Source: Streptosporangiaceae bacterium
GTDB lineage: Bacteria > Actinomycetota > Actinomycetes > Streptosporangiales > Streptosporangiaceae
Direction: 5' to 3'
DNA length: 49,728 bases
Assembly (NCBI GenBank): GCA_030041135.1
Contig: JASHOL010000469.1
Coordinates: 1 to 49,728 of the forward strand
This document shows, one piece after another, positions 27,434 through 38,055 of the stretch (its first letter is position 1; each line of letters opens with the position of its first letter). A program made the position numbers and the translations under genes. Below the pieces are notes generated by a model, which saw only the letters and a program-made list of their open reading frames with translations, was not told the DNA's origin and did no database searches.

Positions 27434-28072
27434 ATGTTCTCGGCCGCCGATCTCCTTGGGTATGCGCTCGCATCCTTTGTCATCATCGTTATTCCCGGCC
27501 CGAGCGTGCTGTTCGTGGTCGGCCGTGCCCTGGCTTACGGTCGGCGCACCGCGCTGGTTACGGTTGGCGGGAACGCGGTGGGCAACTACGTGGTTGCCGT
27601 GTTCGTGGCGGTCGGCATCGGCGCGCTCGTGCAGCGGTCGGAGCAGGCCTTCGTCGCACTGAAACTGGCCGGCGCGGCGTATCTGGTCTGGCTGGGGATT
27701 CAGGCGTTCCGCCGGCGCGGCAAGCTGGCGGACGCGTTCAGCACACCTCCACCGCCGCGCACCGGCAAGCGCGCGGCGCGGGAGGGCTTCGTCGTCGGAG
27801 TGACCAACCCGAAGGCCCTGATCCTGTTCGGGGCCGTGCTCCCGCAGTTCGTTGACCGCTCCGCCGGTGACGTGCCAGTTCAGATGCTGCTACTCGGGCT
27901 GGTGTCGATCGCGATCGGACTGATGTCCGACAGCTCGTGGGCGATCGCGGCGAGTCAGCTGCGAGCCTGGTTCGCCCGGTCCCCGCGCCGCTTCGCCGTC
28001 GTCGGCGGGGCCGGCGGACTGGCCATGATCGGCGTGGGGGTCACCGTCGCCGTGACCGGCCGCAGTACCTGA
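27434..28072 (+). CDS. LysE family translocator
   Basis: IVIPGPSVLFVVGRALAYGRRTAL, LAGAAYLVWLGIQAFR, GVTNPKALILFGAVLPQFV. Confidence 0.94.
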   Translation: MFSAADLLGYALASFVIIVIPGPSVLFVVGRALAYGRRTALVTVGGNAVGNYVVAVFVAVGIGALVQRSEQAFVALKLAGAAYLVWLGIQAFRRRGKLADAFSTPPPPRTGKRAAREGFVVGVTNPKALILFGAVLPQFVDRSAGDVPVQMLLLGLVSIAIGLMSDSSWAIAASQLRAWFARSPRRFAVVGGAGGLAMIGVGVTVAVTGRST

Positions 28073-28415
28073 CCTGACCTCAGCGCACGCGGCGGCCAGG
28101 GCCAGCCGCGCCCAGTTCAGCTTTTCGCCGCTCACCGCCCGATCCGTCCGCGCGGCGTGCTCACTGGATGGTCGGTGGCCGCCTGGCAGGAGTGCGAAGG
28201 CCGCGCCCGTCGGGCCGCCGTTGGATTGGCTCAAACTGATTAAGGGCGCGTTGACGGATAGGCCGTCTGCCCGGCGCGGCGTCACTCTGCCTGCAGCCAA
28301 CGTCGCCGCATCCTGGCTCGGCCGGAAGTCATCCGGCCCGGAGGGATTGGCATTACGGTCGGCCGGAAATGGCGGCATTTGACTATCGTGATGCCGCCTT
28401 ACAAGGATCGGTTTG

Positions 28416-28434
28416 CTCGCCGCGTTCCGGCGAG
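28416..28434 (+). promoter_or_regulatory. Leader hairpin CTCGCCG-CGTTC-CGGCGAG upstream of the small peptide gene
   Basis: 7-bp perfect stem, 5-nt loop, about 54 nt before ATG 28489. Confidence 0.5.
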
Positions 28435-28488
28435 GAACATGGATCAGCATCGAACGGCGGGCGACGCCGGTTCAGAAAGGATCTTGTT

Positions 28489-28680
28489 ATGAGGCTCATC
28501 CGCAGCGTCACGGTCATCGGCCTGGCGGGTTCTGCACTGACGGCCGGTGGCCTCGCCATCGGGGCGCTCACGGCGGCGCCGGTCGCGCTCGCCGGCCCGG
28601 TGTCGAACCCGACGGCGGTGGAGTACGCGGGGGCGGTGTCGAACCCGACCGCGGTGGAGTACGGCGCCCACACGGGCTAG
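28489..28680 (+). CDS. 63-aa secreted peptide precursor with duplicated 12-aa unit (GxVSNPTAVEYx)
   Basis: ATG with GAAAGGA upstream; signal peptide MRLIRSVTVIGLAGSALTAGGLAIGALTAAPVALA, then GPVSNPTAVEYA GAVSNPTAVEYG AHTG. Confidence 0.75.
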   Translation: MRLIRSVTVIGLAGSALTAGGLAIGALTAAPVALAGPVSNPTAVEYAGAVSNPTAVEYGAHTG

Positions 28681-28858
28681 CAACGGCCAGCGCGCACGGG
28701 GAGTAGCAAAGAGGCACAGCACCAGTCGGCCGCCCTGGGTGGGTACGGCACCGGGCGTAGCCTGGCGCGTCCGTCCCATCAACGGGCGGCCGATTGGTCA
28801 CGTTAAGAAACAAAGGTTTAACGCTGCCGAAGCGCTGCTGAGTCACCGTGCCTTCGGC

Positions 28859-28885
28859 GTAACGGCTGGGAAACGTGAGCGAAAC
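28859..28885 (+). promoter_or_regulatory. GlnR-like box GTAAC-n6-GAAAC-n6-GAAAC upstream of amt
   Basis: Exact 6-nt spacing, read directly; actinobacterial GlnR consensus is GTnAC-n6-GaAAC. Confidence 0.6.
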
Positions 28886-28940
28886 GGGGCTGTGGGAGAC
28901 ATGAAGCGTACCTGACAAACCGAAGAGTCGGCTGGGATCC

Positions 28941-30422
28941 GTGCTGGTCGCCGTTGCCTGGCTACCCGGCAGCCCTTCGCTTCAGCCTATGGGAGGCGGA
29001 GAGTTGGACCCGTACGCGAGTTTCCTCAGTCCAGGGGATAACGCCTGGCAGCTGACGGCGGCGACGCTCGTCGGGCTGATGAGCATCCCCGCGCTCGCCG
29101 TGCTGTACGGCGGGATCGTGCAGCGCAAGTGGGCCGTGAACACGATGCTGATGGTGTTCACGGCCTTCTGCCTGACCCTGATCGTCTGGGTGCTGTGGGC
29201 GTTCAGGATGGGGTTCGGATCACCCTGGATATCCACGTTCGTAGGTAAGCCGTCCGCGGTCGTCGGAGTGGCGGGCGAGCAGGCGCAGGCCGTCATCCCT
29301 TCGCTGAAGGGACTGATGCCGAGCTTCAGGTTCCCCGAGGGATCGCTGGTCTACTTCCAGTTCGTCTTCGCCGCGATCACCCCGATCCTGTTCCTCGGCA
29401 GCGTGATCGGCCGGATCAAGTTCAAGGTCTGGCTGATATTCGTCCCGCTCTGGATCACGTTCGCGTACGCCGTGAACGCGTTTCTGCTGTGGGGCGGCGG
29501 CTACTGGGCGGCCAAGGGCGCGCTCGACTACTCGGGCGGTTACGTCATCCACCTCGCTGCGGGCGTGTCGGGGTTCGTCGCCGCCGCCATGGTCGGTCCG
29601 CGTCTGGCCCGCGACCGGGAGAAGGCAGTCCCGAACAACCTGCTGTTCGTCGCGGTCGGAGCCGGCATCCTGTGGCTGGGCTGGAACGGCTTCAACGGCG
29701 GCGATCCGTACTTCGCCGGGGCAGACGCCACCGCCGCGGTCGTCAACACCAACCTCGCCACGGCGGTCGCGATGATGGCCTGGATCATCATGGACATGGG
29801 CTTCGGCAAGGACCGCAAGCCCACGTTCCTGGGCGGCGTGAACGGCATGATCTGCGGCCTGGTCGGAATCACGCCGGCCGCCGGGTACGTCAACGGCGTC
29901 GGCGCGATCGTCATCGGCCTGGTCGACTCGGTCGTGGTGTGGATGCTGTTTGCGTACCTGCCGCGCAAGATCTGGCCGTTCAACAAGGTCGACGACGCGC
30001 TCGGCGTGGTCTACACCCATGGGTTCGCGGGCCTGCTCGGCGGCCTGATGGTCGGCCTGGTCGCCGACCCGAAGATGATCGAGTACATCGGGATCGGCAA
30101 GGCACCGAGCGTCAGCGGCGCGGGCCTGTTCTACGGCAACGCGAGGCAACTGCTCATCCAGGCAGGCGCGGCCCTCACGATCATCGTCTGGGACGCCCTG
30201 GTCACCTATGCGATCCTGCGGATGATCAAGTTCTTCACGCCATTGCGGATGCCGGACGCCGAACTGCAGGTCGGCGACGCCGCCATCCACGGAGAAGTTG
30301 CCTATCCGGAGGAGGAGCCCGAGATCGTGCCCACTCCGGTGCTGGTAGGGGCAGGCCGGGGCGGCGACGATGGGTCCGGCGATCCTTTCCTTGGCGAGTC
30401 GCCCGACATCAGGAGCGCCTGA
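28941..30422 (+). CDS. amt: Ammonium transporter (Amt family)
   Basis: MSIPALAVLYGGIVQRKWAVNTMLMV, DYSGGYVIHLAAGVSGFVAA, GWNGFNGGDPYFAGADATAAVVNTNLATAVAMM; start may be ATG 28989. Confidence 0.93.
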   Translation: MLVAVAWLPGSPSLQPMGGGELDPYASFLSPGDNAWQLTAATLVGLMSIPALAVLYGGIVQRKWAVNTMLMVFTAFCLTLIVWVLWAFRMGFGSPWISTFVGKPSAVVGVAGEQAQAVIPSLKGLMPSFRFPEGSLVYFQFVFAAITPILFLGSVIGRIKFKVWLIFVPLWITFAYAVNAFLLWGGGYWAAKGALDYSGGYVIHLAAGVSGFVAAAMVGPRLARDREKAVPNNLLFVAVGAGILWLGWNGFNGGDPYFAGADATAAVVNTNLATAVAMMAWIIMDMGFGKDRKPTFLGGVNGMICGLVGITPAAGYVNGVGAIVIGLVDSVVVWMLFAYLPRKIWPFNKVDDALGVVYTHGFAGLLGGLMVGLVADPKMIEYIGIGKAPSVSGAGLFYGNARQLLIQAGAALTIIVWDALVTYAILRMIKFFTPLRMPDAELQVGDAAIHGEVAYPEEEPEIVPTPVLVGAGRGGDDGSGDPFLGESPDIRSA

Positions 30423-30443
30423 ACGTACCGGCGATAGATGCGG

Positions 30444-32111
30444 TCAGTGCCCCCGGAATGCCTCCTCAAGCCACCACGAGGCATGGTCGGCCGTGACCTT
30501 CGCGTCGATCACGATGGGCCGGTCCCGCGATCCCTCTAGCCACTCGCGGACCGGCCCAAGGTCATCGACTTTCCGCACCGTCACCGCGGCGCAGCCAAAG
30601 CCGGCCCCGATCGCGGCGATGTCAACGGGAGGGAACCGGACGGTGTCCAGCGGATAGCCGTCGGGCCCGAAGTGGTGGACTTCGGCCCCGTACGCCTCGT
30701 CGTCATAGATCACGATCACCATCGGCAGGCCGAGCCGGACAGCGGTCTCAAGCTCGCTGATCCCCATCAGCGCGCCGCCATCACCCAAGGCCGCGACGGT
30801 CAAGCGGTCAGGCCGGGCGATCGCGACGCCGATCGCCGATGCCAGGCCGAGGCCGATCGACTGGTAGGCCTGGGTAAAGCAGAAGCCGTTCTGGTCAGGA
30901 ACCGACAGGTACATGCTTGGGTAGCCCATGAAGTTGCCGGAGTCGATGGCGACGGTCCGCTCGGCGGGCAGCATGTCGTCCAGCGCGATGGACAGGGTCC
31001 GCGGATCGATCCGCTGCCCGTCGCTCTCGTCCTCATAGGGCACGTCGCGCCAGCGGACTTCGCGAGCGATGCGATCGCGCAGTTGCGCGGAGCGGTACCC
31101 GGTGTCAGGCCAGCCGGACGCGGCCGGCACCCGGCCGAGCTTGGCCGTCACGGCAGCTGCGGTTTCGGCTACGTCACCGACGACGCCGACGTGGATCCGC
31201 CGGTGCGCGCCGATGGCCGCCTTGTCGATATCGACCTGCGCGACGGTCGCGGTCTTGCCGAGAAGGGTGCCGTGTCTGGTGGTCCACATGTTCAGCGAGC
31301 AGCCCCATCCGACAACCAGGTCGGCCTCGCTGATCAGCGACGCAGCCAGCGGCGAGGCGAAGCCGCCGCTCACGTCCAGGTCCCACGGGTTGTCCTTGAA
31401 CAGTCCCTTGGCCGCGGCCGATGTCGCAAGCAGCGCGCCGCACGCGTCGGCCAGGTATTCAAGCGGCTGGCGGGCGTCGGCCACGCGGGCGCCGCGCCCG
31501 GCGATGAACACCGGGCGCTCCGCACTCGCGATTGCCTGGGCCAGCGCCGCCACCTGCTGGGGCGACGGCTCCGGCAGGGCCTTTGCGGCGGGTTGCGTCG
31601 GGCCGCCGGCCGGCCACGTGCACTCGGCGGCCTGGATGTCCAGCGGCAGCGCCAGCACCACGGTGCGCCGCTCGTCCGCGGCGGTCAGGTACGCGCGGAC
31701 GGCATCGTCGATGGCCAGGCTGGGCGAGTGCAAGCGGGCGGGCGTCGCGCCGATGCCCGTGGCCAGCGCGGCCACGTCGATCCTGAAGTTGGACTGCACC
31801 GCCGACGCGCTAACGTCGGCGGCGAGTACGACCAGCGGAGTGCGGCTCTTGGCCGCCTCGGTGAGGCCGGTCATCGCGTTGGTGACGCCGGGTCCCTGGT
31901 GCACGCTCACGATGCCCGGCCGGCCGGTGCTCCGCGCCCAGGCATCGGCCATGCAGGCCGCGCCGCCCTCGTGCCGGGCCGCGACGTACCTGGCACCCTT
32001 GGCGATCAGGGCGTTCGTGACGTGGAAGTTGCCGCTCCCGACCACGCCGAAGACCGTGTCGGCGCCAAGCTCGGCTAGCGCGTCCGCGACCGCTTCGTGG
32101 ACGCGCATCAC
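30444..32111 (-). CDS. Thiamine pyrophosphate-dependent enzyme (acetolactate synthase-like)
   Basis: VFGVVGSGNFHVTNALIAKGARYVAARHEGGAACMADAWAR; GDGGALMGISELETAVRLGLP TPP motif. Confidence 0.92.
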   Translation of the reverse strand: MMRVHEAVADALAELGADTVFGVVGSGNFHVTNALIAKGARYVAARHEGGAACMADAWARSTGRPGIVSVHQGPGVTNAMTGLTEAAKSRTPLVVLAADVSASAVQSNFRIDVAALATGIGATPARLHSPSLAIDDAVRAYLTAADERRTVVLALPLDIQAAECTWPAGGPTQPAAKALPEPSPQQVAALAQAIASAERPVFIAGRGARVADARQPLEYLADACGALLATSAAAKGLFKDNPWDLDVSGGFASPLAASLISEADLVVGWGCSLNMWTTRHGTLLGKTATVAQVDIDKAAIGAHRRIHVGVVGDVAETAAAVTAKLGRVPAASGWPDTGYRSAQLRDRIAREVRWRDVPYEDESDGQRIDPRTLSIALDDMLPAERTVAIDSGNFMGYPSMYLSVPDQNGFCFTQAYQSIGLGLASAIGVAIARPDRLTVAALGDGGALMGISELETAVRLGLPMVIVIYDDEAYGAEVHHFGPDGYPLDTVRFPPVDIAAIGAGFGCAAVTVRKVDDLGPVREWLEGSRDRPIVIDAKVTADHASWWLEEAFRGH

Positions 32112-32884
32112 GGCCGCTCGACCAGCGCGAGCACGCGCGCCGGGCTGCCCGACCCGTTCACGATCGGCAGCGGCCCTATCACCAGGACGGCCCCGGTAGG
32201 CGGCAGGGAAGCCAGGTTCTGCAGTTGCGTCAGTCCGTACTTGCCGGCTCCGAGCAAGGCCGCATGGCAGGGGAACGGGGGATCGAACGAGTGCGCAGTC
32301 CCCGCGTCTGTGCCCACCGTCTCCACGCCGAGGCCGATGACCGGCGCCTCATCCGCCAGCCAGCGCGCGCACTCCACCGACACGCCGGGCGTGTGCGGGC
32401 CGGTCTCGTTGGCGTTCAGGAAGTCGGCCTGGCTGGCGGACCTAGCGTCCCAGCCAGTCCGGTACAGCAGCCACCCGCCTTCGGGCAGCGACCCGTGCTC
32501 GGTCTCCCACTTCTTGATGTGATCGGGCTCGAGCAGGAAGTCGGGGTCGGCGGCGGCCTCGGCCGAGAAGTCGAGCACGACAGCCGGTCCGATGAGGCTG
32601 GCGGGTGCTACCGCCGAGACGTCCTGGCCGTCCCTGCCGGTGATCCAGTGGATGGGAGCATCGAAGTGCGTGCCGGTGTGCTCGCCGGTCGTGATGTTGT
32701 TCCAGTACCACCCTGGCCCGCGCTCGTCGTAGCGGCTGATCTCCTGCATGCTGAACGGCACCGTGTTCCCGAACGGGGCGGGAAGCTGGATGATCGGGGT
32801 GGTCGGCTCGAGCCGGGCAGTCAGGTCAATTACCTCGATTCGGGCCGACCGTATGGCAGCGACGAGCTGGTCGAGCAGCGGCAT
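32108..32884 (-). CDS. Cyclase family protein (kynurenine formamidase-like fold)
   Basis: VIDLTARLEPTTPIIQLP..., GEHTGTHFDAPIHW, LPEGGWLLYRTGWDAR; 4-nt overlap with the TPP enzyme gene. Confidence 0.9.
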   Translation of the reverse strand: MPLLDQLVAAIRSARIEVIDLTARLEPTTPIIQLPAPFGNTVPFSMQEISRYDERGPGWYWNNITTGEHTGTHFDAPIHWITGRDGQDVSAVAPASLIGPAVVLDFSAEAAADPDFLLEPDHIKKWETEHGSLPEGGWLLYRTGWDARSASQADFLNANETGPHTPGVSVECARWLADEAPVIGLGVETVGTDAGTAHSFDPPFPCHAALLGAGKYGLTQLQNLASLPPTGAVLVIGPLPIVNGSGSPARVLALVERP

Positions 32885-33030
32885 GAAGTGCCTCCGGAGT
32901 AGCTGGCGGGTATCCGGGCCATAAACAATCGGGGAGCCTGCCCCGGACGTATGCACCAGACTGCCGCAGTACGACCGGGCCAGGGAAGACCCAGGCCTAG
33001 CTGGTCCCGACCGTCACGCAGAATAGGGAC

Positions 33031-33807
33031 ATGACGACGCCCGTGATTAAGTCAGAAACGCTGGTGACTGAGGACGGCGTACCCATTGACGCCGTTCATC
33101 TGGTCGGCGACCGGCGGCTGGCGTTCGTGCTGGCTCACGGGTTCACCCTGAACTGGCAGCGGCCGTCCGTCTGGCGGGTGGCCAGGCGGCTCAACCGGTT
33201 CGGCGGGGTGGTCGCGTTCGACTTTCGGGGGCACGGTCGGTCAGGCAGCGCATCGACGCTAGGCGATCTTGAGATCAGGGACCTGGACGTGGCGATCAGG
33301 TACGCCAGGGAACTCGGCTATGGGCGGATCGTCACGATCGGCTTCTCCATGGGCGCCTCGATTGTGCTCAGGCACGCCGCGCTGCTTGGCGGCGAAGACG
33401 CTGTGATCTCGATCAGCGGTCCCGGCCGCTGGTACTACCGGGGCACGCTGGCCATGCGGAAGGTCCACTTCGCGGTAGAGCACCGGCTGGGCCGCCTGAT
33501 CGCCAAGACGTTCATGAACACGAGGATCAGCGGCGGCCGGTGGGATCCGATCCCTGTGCCTCCCGCGGATGCTGCCGCCAAGATAGCGCCGACGCCGCTG
33601 CTGATCGTGCACGGCGACCAAGACGAGTACTTCCCGACCGATCATGCCGAGCAGTTGTTCGAGGCGGCGCATCAGCCCAAGGAGCTATGGATCGTGCCAG
33701 GCTTCGGTCACGCAGAGAACGGGGCGGAGGCGGCCCTGCTTGACCGGATTGGCATCTGGGCGGTGACCGCGATCACTCCGAGCATCGCACCCGACGTCGT
33801 GGCCTGA
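33031..33807 (+). CDS. Alpha/beta hydrolase
   Basis: FVLAHGFTLNWQRPSV, FDFRGHGRSG, GFSMGASIVLRHA. Confidence 0.88.
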   Translation: MTTPVIKSETLVTEDGVPIDAVHLVGDRRLAFVLAHGFTLNWQRPSVWRVARRLNRFGGVVAFDFRGHGRSGSASTLGDLEIRDLDVAIRYARELGYGRIVTIGFSMGASIVLRHAALLGGEDAVISISGPGRWYYRGTLAMRKVHFAVEHRLGRLIAKTFMNTRISGGRWDPIPVPPADAAAKIAPTPLLIVHGDQDEYFPTDHAEQLFEAAHQPKELWIVPGFGHAENGAEAALLDRIGIWAVTAITPSIAPDVVA

Positions 33808-33811
33808 GCGG

Positions 33812-34693
33812 TTAGCTCGCGAACTGCGCGAACCCCCACTTCAGCAGGTCCTTGGCGGCCGCGAAGCGCTCGTTGGGATCGGTGCTCGTGCTGTTCAGGA
33901 CGACGCCAAGCAGCTCATGCCCGCTGCGGACAGCCTCGAAGAGCAGGCAGTACCCCGCCTTAGCCGTGTATCCGGTCTTGATCCCGATCGTGCCCTTGAA
34001 CTCGCCGAGCAGCAGGTTGGTGTTCTTCCAGAAGTAGTGGTGATGCAGCCTCGTCGCCCGGATGCTGGCCTTGGATAGCCTCACGATCTGACGGAACGAG
34101 GCGTACTTCATGACGGCCGCGGCCAGCAGCATCAGGTCGTGCGGGGTGGAGTAAGTCGTGTACTCGGTCGGCCAGGGCAGCCCGTCGAAGTTGGCATAGT
34201 GCGTCCTGGTCATGCCGAGTTTGCGGGCCTCGGCGTTCATCTTGCGCACGAAGCGCTTCCAGCCGGGCCCGTAGCTGCCCGCGAGCAGGTAAGCCGCGTC
34301 GCTGCCAGAGGGCAGCAGCAGGCCCTCAAGCAACTGCCTGGCGGTCAGGCGGTCACCGGGGATCAGGCCCGCCTCGCTGGGGTCGTAGGCCTGCCCGTAC
34401 TCCTCCGCAGCTTTCGTCACCCTGATCTCCCGGTTCAGGTCGCCGGACTGCAGCACTACCAGGGCCGTCATGACCTTGGTGATGCTGGCGATCGGGCGCT
34501 CGACGTTGACGGCACGGCTCCACATCAGCTGTCCGTTCGCAGCGTTAACCAGGTCGGCTCCAGCGGCCACGACGCCGGCCGGTCCCGGCCGGCTCGCCGC
34601 GGACGCGGCCGTCGTTGGCAGGGCGGCCAGCAGGCCCGCGCCTGCTAACCCGCCAGCCAGGATCGCGGCCAGTATGCGGCGTGCTGGGCGCAT
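33812..34693 (-). CDS. D-alanyl-D-alanine carboxypeptidase, S11 family
   Basis: Signal peptide; RPIASITKVMTALVVLQ (SxxK), SGSDAAYLLA (SxN-like), GTIGIKTGYTAKAGYCLLF (KTG). Confidence 0.93.
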   Translation of the reverse strand: MRPARRILAAILAGGLAGAGLLAALPTTAASAASRPGPAGVVAAGADLVNAANGQLMWSRAVNVERPIASITKVMTALVVLQSGDLNREIRVTKAAEEYGQAYDPSEAGLIPGDRLTARQLLEGLLLPSGSDAAYLLAGSYGPGWKRFVRKMNAEARKLGMTRTHYANFDGLPWPTEYTTYSTPHDLMLLAAAVMKYASFRQIVRLSKASIRATRLHHHYFWKNTNLLLGEFKGTIGIKTGYTAKAGYCLLFEAVRSGHELLGVVLNSTSTDPNERFAAAKDLLKWGFAQFAS

Positions 34694-34792
34694 GACTTCT
34701 CCCCGTCACGGCAGGTCGCTGTCGAGAGAAAGCGATCTACGTCGCCTGAATCATCTCGGGCATCGTACTACCGGCAGATAAACGCCCAGTTC

Positions 34793-36319
<1,527 letters not shown>

Positions 36320-36373
36320 TTACTGCCCTTGCTGGCGCTCGCGGAGTTCTCGCCGCCCAGTACCATCCCTGGC

Positions 36374-37168
36374 ATGGAAGACAGCCTGGGCAGCGAGAGC
36401 GCCGCGAAGCTCGCCGTGCTCATCGACGCCGACAACACGCGGCCCTCCGTCATCGAAGGCCTGCTGGCCGAGGTCGCCAAGTTCGGGACCGCGACCGTCA
36501 AGCGCGCCTACGGCGACTGGACCGGAACCCAGCTGCGCGGGTGGAAGGATCAGCTGCTGGCCCAGTCCATCCAGCCGATCCAGCAGTTTGCCTACACCAG
36601 CGGCAAGAACGCCACGGACGCGGCCATGGTCATCGATGCGATGGACCTGCTGTACTCGGGGCGCTTCGACGGGTTCTGCCTCGTCTCTAGCGACAGTGAC
36701 TTTACCCGCCTGGCGGCTCGGATTCGCGAGTCAGGGCTGACCGTGTACGGATTCGGCGAGCGCAAGACGCCCAAGCCATTCGTCGCCGCCTGCGACAAGT
36801 TCATTTACATCGAGAACCTTGCCTATCACGAGGACGCGGCCGTGCACGAGGACGCCGCCCTGAAGCCGACCCCGCGCCTGTCCGCGGCGAAGCTGAAGCG
36901 AGACGCCGCGCTGGTCACCATGCTCCGCAACGCCGTTGAGGCGGCGTCTGACGACGACGGCTGGGCGGTGCTGGCGTCGGTCGGACACATCCTCACCGAG
37001 CAGCGCCCGGACTTCGACTCTCGCAACTACGGCTACGCCAAGCTCAGCGACCTGATGGCCGCCACCACGCTGTTCGAACTGGAACGCCGCAGCCCGGGCG
37101 ACGGCAAGCCGGCGATCATCTACGTTCAGGACAACCGCCTCCGCCCGGCCAAGAGATCGTCAAGATAG
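36374..37168 (+). CDS. NYN-domain (LabA/PIN-like) protein with C-terminal OST-HTH/LOTUS-like domain
   Basis: AVLIDADNTRPSVIEGLL, GKNATDAAMVIDAMDLLYSGRFDGFCLVSSDSDFTRLAARIRESG; C-terminal DGWAVLASVGHILTEQRPDFDSRNYGYAKLSDLM. Confidence 0.9.
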   Translation: MEDSLGSESAAKLAVLIDADNTRPSVIEGLLAEVAKFGTATVKRAYGDWTGTQLRGWKDQLLAQSIQPIQQFAYTSGKNATDAAMVIDAMDLLYSGRFDGFCLVSSDSDFTRLAARIRESGLTVYGFGERKTPKPFVAACDKFIYIENLAYHEDAAVHEDAALKPTPRLSAAKLKRDAALVTMLRNAVEAASDDDGWAVLASVGHILTEQRPDFDSRNYGYAKLSDLMAATTLFELERRSPGDGKPAIIYVQDNRLRPAKRSSR

Positions 37169-37173
37169 GCCGC

Positions 37174-38016
37174 CTAGGCCGGGGGCCAGATCTCCTGCAG
37201 CTTGCCGATCTCACGACCGGCCTGCACGGCGCCTGCCTCGATCGCGGCAGGCCACTGGTGCCCGGTGTTCGCTCCGATGGCCGCGAACGACGCATCATCC
37301 GCGGTGATGACGTGCACGATCGCCGTGCCGAGCGCAGCGATCTGGGCGTCCAGTTCCGCGCGCGCCTCCGGGTCTGCCCGGATCGGCCCGATTACGACGA
37401 CGAGGTCATGCCCGGCCGCAAGGTCGACGTTGTAGGCGGAGTGGACACCGCCGTCCGCGTAGCGACGCCCGCCGATCTCGACCAGGGCGTGGATACCCGG
37501 AATGTTACCGCTGGCCATGACCGCGTCGAGCAAGGCAACGCCCGAGTTGGCGTCGAAGGTGACCCGGCCTCCCGACTCTGCGTCGACGGCGGCGAGCACC
37601 AGCTTCCTGGCCGGCCAGTCCTGGATCGGTAGCTGGGCAGAGACCTCGTGCCTGCGCTCGGCGGCGGGCACCAGAACGGAACCGAGGGGAGGCAGATTGG
37701 CGATGCGGCGGGCTGCTTCCTGCCGGCTGCTTGCCCCCGCGATGGCCGATCGCACGGCCGCCGGATAGCCCCGCAGCAGGGCCGGGAGCTGAACGAGGGG
37801 GAAGTCCGCGCGGCGGTATCTCGCGGCGACATCGGCGAGCGTTCCGGTGGCGAGCTGTGCCCCCGTCCGGGCGCCAGCCGAGGTTCCCACGATCAGGTCG
37901 GCTTCAGCAAGGTCGCAGCCCTTGGCTCGCAAGGTGTCGATGAGGCCGGCCATCCACGCTCCGCCGGCGGTGCCGCCGCCGGTCAGGACGAGTGCTCTGG
38001 TGCTAGCTGTCGCCAC
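37174..38016 (-). CDS. Patatin-like phospholipase family protein
   Basis: ALVLTGGGTAGGAWMAGLIDTL, IVGTSAGARTGAQLA (GxSxG), YADGGVHSAYNVDLA (DGG). Confidence 0.92.
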   Translation of the reverse strand: MATASTRALVLTGGGTAGGAWMAGLIDTLRAKGCDLAEADLIVGTSAGARTGAQLATGTLADVAARYRRADFPLVQLPALLRGYPAAVRSAIAGASSRQEAARRIANLPPLGSVLVPAAERRHEVSAQLPIQDWPARKLVLAAVDAESGGRVTFDANSGVALLDAVMASGNIPGIHALVEIGGRRYADGGVHSAYNVDLAAGHDLVVVIGPIRADPEARAELDAQIAALGTAIVHVITADDASFAAIGANTGHQWPAAIEAGAVQAGREIGKLQEIWPPA

Positions 38017-38055
38017 AGCGCGATCCTTTCGCTGGCGAGCTCGATCGGCCTTAGA

